DNA of 64,000 nucleotides, from contig NC_092671.1 of assembly GCF_964355755.1 (NCBI RefSeq), positions 3,917,001 through 3,981,000 of the forward strand. Reading direction: 5' to 3'. Both the position numbers and the translations under genes were made by a program. The notes beneath the pieces were generated by a model. That model was not told the origin of the DNA. It was given only the letters and a program-made list of their open reading frames with translations, and did not search any database. This DNA is from Antedon mediterranea (Eukaryota; Echinodermata; Crinoidea; Comatulida; Antedonidae). Below are positions 61,490-64,000 of this stretch, piece after piece (the stretch's first letter is position 1; each line of letters begins with the position of its first letter).

Positions 61490-61628
61490 CAAATTTGACC
61501 ATGTGGACGACGCGCGGCGGGTATTTGTATTTCCGGTGGTGCATTCTCTCCCCGTGTTTTAGGCTAAAATACCCATTTTCGGTTGGGAAAATGTGTTAAA
61601 TCCCTTATTTCGATTGCTATATTTTAAG
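61490..61628 (+). promoter_or_regulatory. Probable EZH promoter and 5' UTR exon
   Basis: A GC-rich patch (gacgacgcgcggcgggt) with an ETS-like atttccggtgg near 61.53 kb precedes a sequence ending ttttaag|gtaaga at 61628, a strong splice donor. It would join the acceptor cccatag at 62265, upstream of the EZH start codon. Confidence 0.5.
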
Positions 61629-62277
61629 GTAAGAAAAGTGATTTATTGTCATACATTTTGTAGTGCTTATGAACATTATGAAAATGGTTCGATATTCTAG
61701 GCCTCCTCCAACAAATCATATCATAGTTCATACACAACATTGAAAGAGGAGTAACTGGATATGGGGATCCCTGATTACTACCAGTGACCGAGGCCGGCCG
61801 TAGTTGAGGGGGGACCAGTTGAGGCTGCTGCCTATGCCAAGCACTGTAGGCCTAGGTTGGTTAGTGACTGACTGGGGGTGGGGGCCGATAGTGATTTCTG
61901 GGCTGGAAATTTTTTAGACCATTCATATTTTGGCGCTACTCCTCCTACTGGTGCACCTTTACCATTACTAAATACTATTATCTGTGTGTAAGATTATTTT
62001 GGGTTAATTTCAGGTCACAGCAAAAATGCTAATTAACATGAACCTAACTAAAGATTTAATCTCAATAGAATAGGTGCGAAAATGCAGTATACTGTAGCGC
62101 CCATATATTTTCAATTGCAAGATACAAAAATGCATAGCACTTTTATTTTTTGTGATTAAATAACAGATGTCAATCGCTATAAATTAATTAATTACGATTC
62201 AAGCAACCATCCATGTCTCTTTATAATATAAATTATATTTTCATTGCTTTCGTTTGTACCCATAGATTTGATTTAAA

Positions 62278-63784
62278 ATGGCATCTAACAATTTATCAAT
62301 TAATATGGATGACGGAGGAAACACATCGCAAACTGCACCAACAAAAGAAAAAAAGACTGAAGTTGCTGTACCACAAACAGATTTGAGAAAGATTGTCAAG
62401 TCGGAGTACATGCGAATTAGACAACAAAAACGCATAAAACGGGCAGAACAAGTTAAGGTACCAAAGACGTGAATGACTTTCTATTTTAAAAGATGAAGTG
62501 GATAAACAAACGTTTACTGTTATATTTCCTAATTGTTTGAAGTAGGTGTCCACTATGGACACACGGCAGCCACAGAGCAACCACAGGACAATAACAGGGA
62601 AAACACAGGGCAACCGCAGGGCAACAGGGGTTGTGATGAACCACTACACCATAAACTCTCTAAAGCCCCTTTCTCACAGATGTGTCTGCAATATACCGGT
62701 ACAGTGCTGGCGTCGTGCCGGTATCGTTACCGGCATATACCCATTCTCATCGGACTATCGTGCCGGAAATATAACCGGTATATACCGGCTTTCTGTGAGA
62801 AAGGAGTCGGGCATATTCGGCCAATAAAAAGTCTCTGACAAAATAATTATTGAGGGCGTCCTTTATTGTTATTATTTTTGTCTAGGGATATATGGCGGCG
62901 AATGTTAGGTTACAGATTATTATCTTCCTTTATAGCATATTTATGCAATACATGCTATGTACAGTATATTGTGCATATATTATACAGGTACAGCAATTAA
63001 TTAGCCGTCAATCGGCAATCTGTAAAACACCTTAGAAGGCTGTACAATTTACAATACAAGGCGACGAAGGGTCATACCAGGCTAGTTAGGCACCAACAAA
63101 GAGCTATATGGCCTAGGCTAGGCCTGCTATAGTATCATTATGCTACAAATTTCTTCTTGTCCCCTTATTTTAAGCAGCTCTCTTATCTCATTATCCCTCC
63201 AGTTCGACATTATTATTGTTAATTGAATTGAATCGGCGCCAAAGTGATACACTTGACCGCGCAAGGTGTCTGAAGCCTCGACAGGAGGTGCCGGCATGAT
63301 GCCAAGACGACCCGTTCTCACAGAAAACCATACCGGCATGGTAATGGTATATTCCCGCAATATTCCTGGCACTCAGCTCTGTGAGAAAGGGGCTTAACTA
63401 AGTCACGCACATTTTTTCTTTCTGCCTTTTTTTTCTCATTTGTCCTTTTTTCCCTCCTTTGCTTATTTTCCCTCCTTTGCTCATTTTCTCCCCTTTACAC
63501 CATAAAAAGCACAGGCCAATCAAAAGTAGCTAACATTATCAACATGATCATTTTAGAAAGTCAAATGAATTAATAATAATAATTATATTTTGATATATAA
63601 ATCATCTTTCAAATAATTTTGTGTTTTTCCAAATCTTTACTCTAATTGTTTACAGAATGCTTTTGCTTCAAATCGAAGATGGATTGAGGCTACAACTGAC
63701 CGACACAATACGGTATGGCAAGAGAAACCTTTCCAGTCAATACACACTGCAGCATCTTTTGACCAATTACCAGTAACCAGAAGG
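62278..63784 (+). CDS. EZH: Histone H3K27 methyltransferase EZH (E(z) homologue), first two coding exons
   Basis: EZH proteins are the catalytic subunits of Polycomb repressive complex 2 and methylate histone H3 lysine 27. Coding exons are 62278-62457 (60 codons, start MASNNLSINMDDGG) and 63656-63784 (43 codons), joined in phase 0 (AAG|GTACCA, TTTACAG|AAT), with a further donor AGG|GTGAGT at 63785. The sequence LRKIVKSEYMRIRQQKRIKR AEQVK and NAFASNRRWIEA... aligns with the EED-binding N-terminus of vertebrate EZH1/EZH2 (KSEYMRLRQLKR...ADEVK). The CXC and SET parts lie beyond the right edge. The 5' UTR exon is predicted near 61.6 kb. A MITE occupies the intron. Confidence 0.92.
62665..63393. 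mobile_element. MITE pair, 'GCCCCTTTCTCACAGA' family, in EZH intron
   Basis: The outer left end taaa-gcccctttctcacaga pairs with tctgtgagaaaggggc-ttaa at the far right. A second right-type end (tctgtgagaaaggagtc) at 62792 closes a 140-bp inner copy with four 'taccgg' palindromic words. It is either one element with an internal duplication or two copies, the second with a decayed left end (63240-63393). Confidence 0.75.
63410..63500. repeat. Pyrimidine-rich tract in EZH intron
   Basis: Repeated 'tttccctcctttgctcatt' words form a 90-bp CT-rich run upstream of the EZH exon at 63656. Confidence 0.6.
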
Positions 63785-64000
63785 GTGAGTATCTGTTCAC
63801 TGATTGCTATCCAAATTTCCTCAGTTTCCAGTTAAGCTTGAGGACAATAATAAAGATCTTGCCTTGCTTTTTATATACAAAAAAGTCAAATATATTTTAC
63901 TTATCTAATTATTGCTACCATGGTTATCTCTTTCCTAGGAGCATTGCCTAGGCCATTTATTATACCATTTATTATACCATTGGCCCGAATACGTCAATAT

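Noticed and set aside
62533-62838. Plus-strand ORFs after the EZH exon
   Set aside because: They lie in the EZH intron, mainly inside the GCCCCTTTCTCACAGA MITE; the splice donor at 62458 is used instead.

Overview
The window is from an animal nuclear genome. It has split genes with GT..AG introns, tRNA genes with Pol III T-tracts, a tRNA-derived SINE, non-LTR retrotransposon debris and many small inverted-repeat (MITE-like) elements. AT-rich introns, frequent 'aggcct' motifs and a fold-back transposon like sea-urchin TU elements point to a marine deuterostome invertebrate, most likely an echinoderm. That placement is inference. No prokaryotic or viral gene organisation is seen.

Layout, left to right. 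(1) 602-3435, minus: the first five coding exons of exostosin-2 (EXT2), with a probable 5' UTR exon and promoter near 4.7-4.85 kb. (2) 4189-5849: two tRNA genes. One is an ordinary tRNA-Ser(CGA); the other has a serine-type body but a UAA (leucine) anticodon. (3) 6107-8655: a 2.5-kb fold-back element built from 15-bp GT-rich monomers, with a 10-bp direct repeat at its ends and a second element nested inside. (4) 9856-16849, minus: a type I membrane receptor with fibronectin-III / class I cytokine-receptor-like ectodomain and a tyrosine-containing tail. (5) 17919-20506, minus: a three-exon gene for an 85-residue basic protein, with a LINE 3' fragment in its first intron. (6) 24064-24920, minus: a two-exon gene of 189 codons that I do not recognise. 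(7) 26269-31517: a 5.2-kb palindromic DNA element. (8) 32.0-33.6 kb: L1-like LINE debris and a fragment coding for a Myb/MADF-like DNA-binding domain. (9) 34-43 kb: gene-poor. (10) 43584-45256 and 55982-60614, both minus: two paralogous Ly6/uPAR-type (three-finger) GPI-anchored protein genes, separated by a MITE cluster, a possible broken Ly6 exon and 10 kb with little visible content. (11) 61.5 kb to the right edge, plus: the start of the Polycomb methyltransferase gene EZH (E(z)).

EXT2 (heparan sulfate polymerase) and EZH (PRC2 catalytic subunit) are anchors of high certainty. The receptor and the Ly6 pair are accessory surface-protein genes. I see no evidence that the genes form one pathway. 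The strongest unusual signals are the serine-type tRNA with a leucine anticodon, the layered fold-back repeat at 6.1-8.7 kb, and the fact that at least five inverted-repeat families share the same terminal rule: a TTAA-like target followed by GC and a 'cCACTAg'-like inverted repeat. This suggests one transposition machinery mobilised many different non-autonomous elements here.
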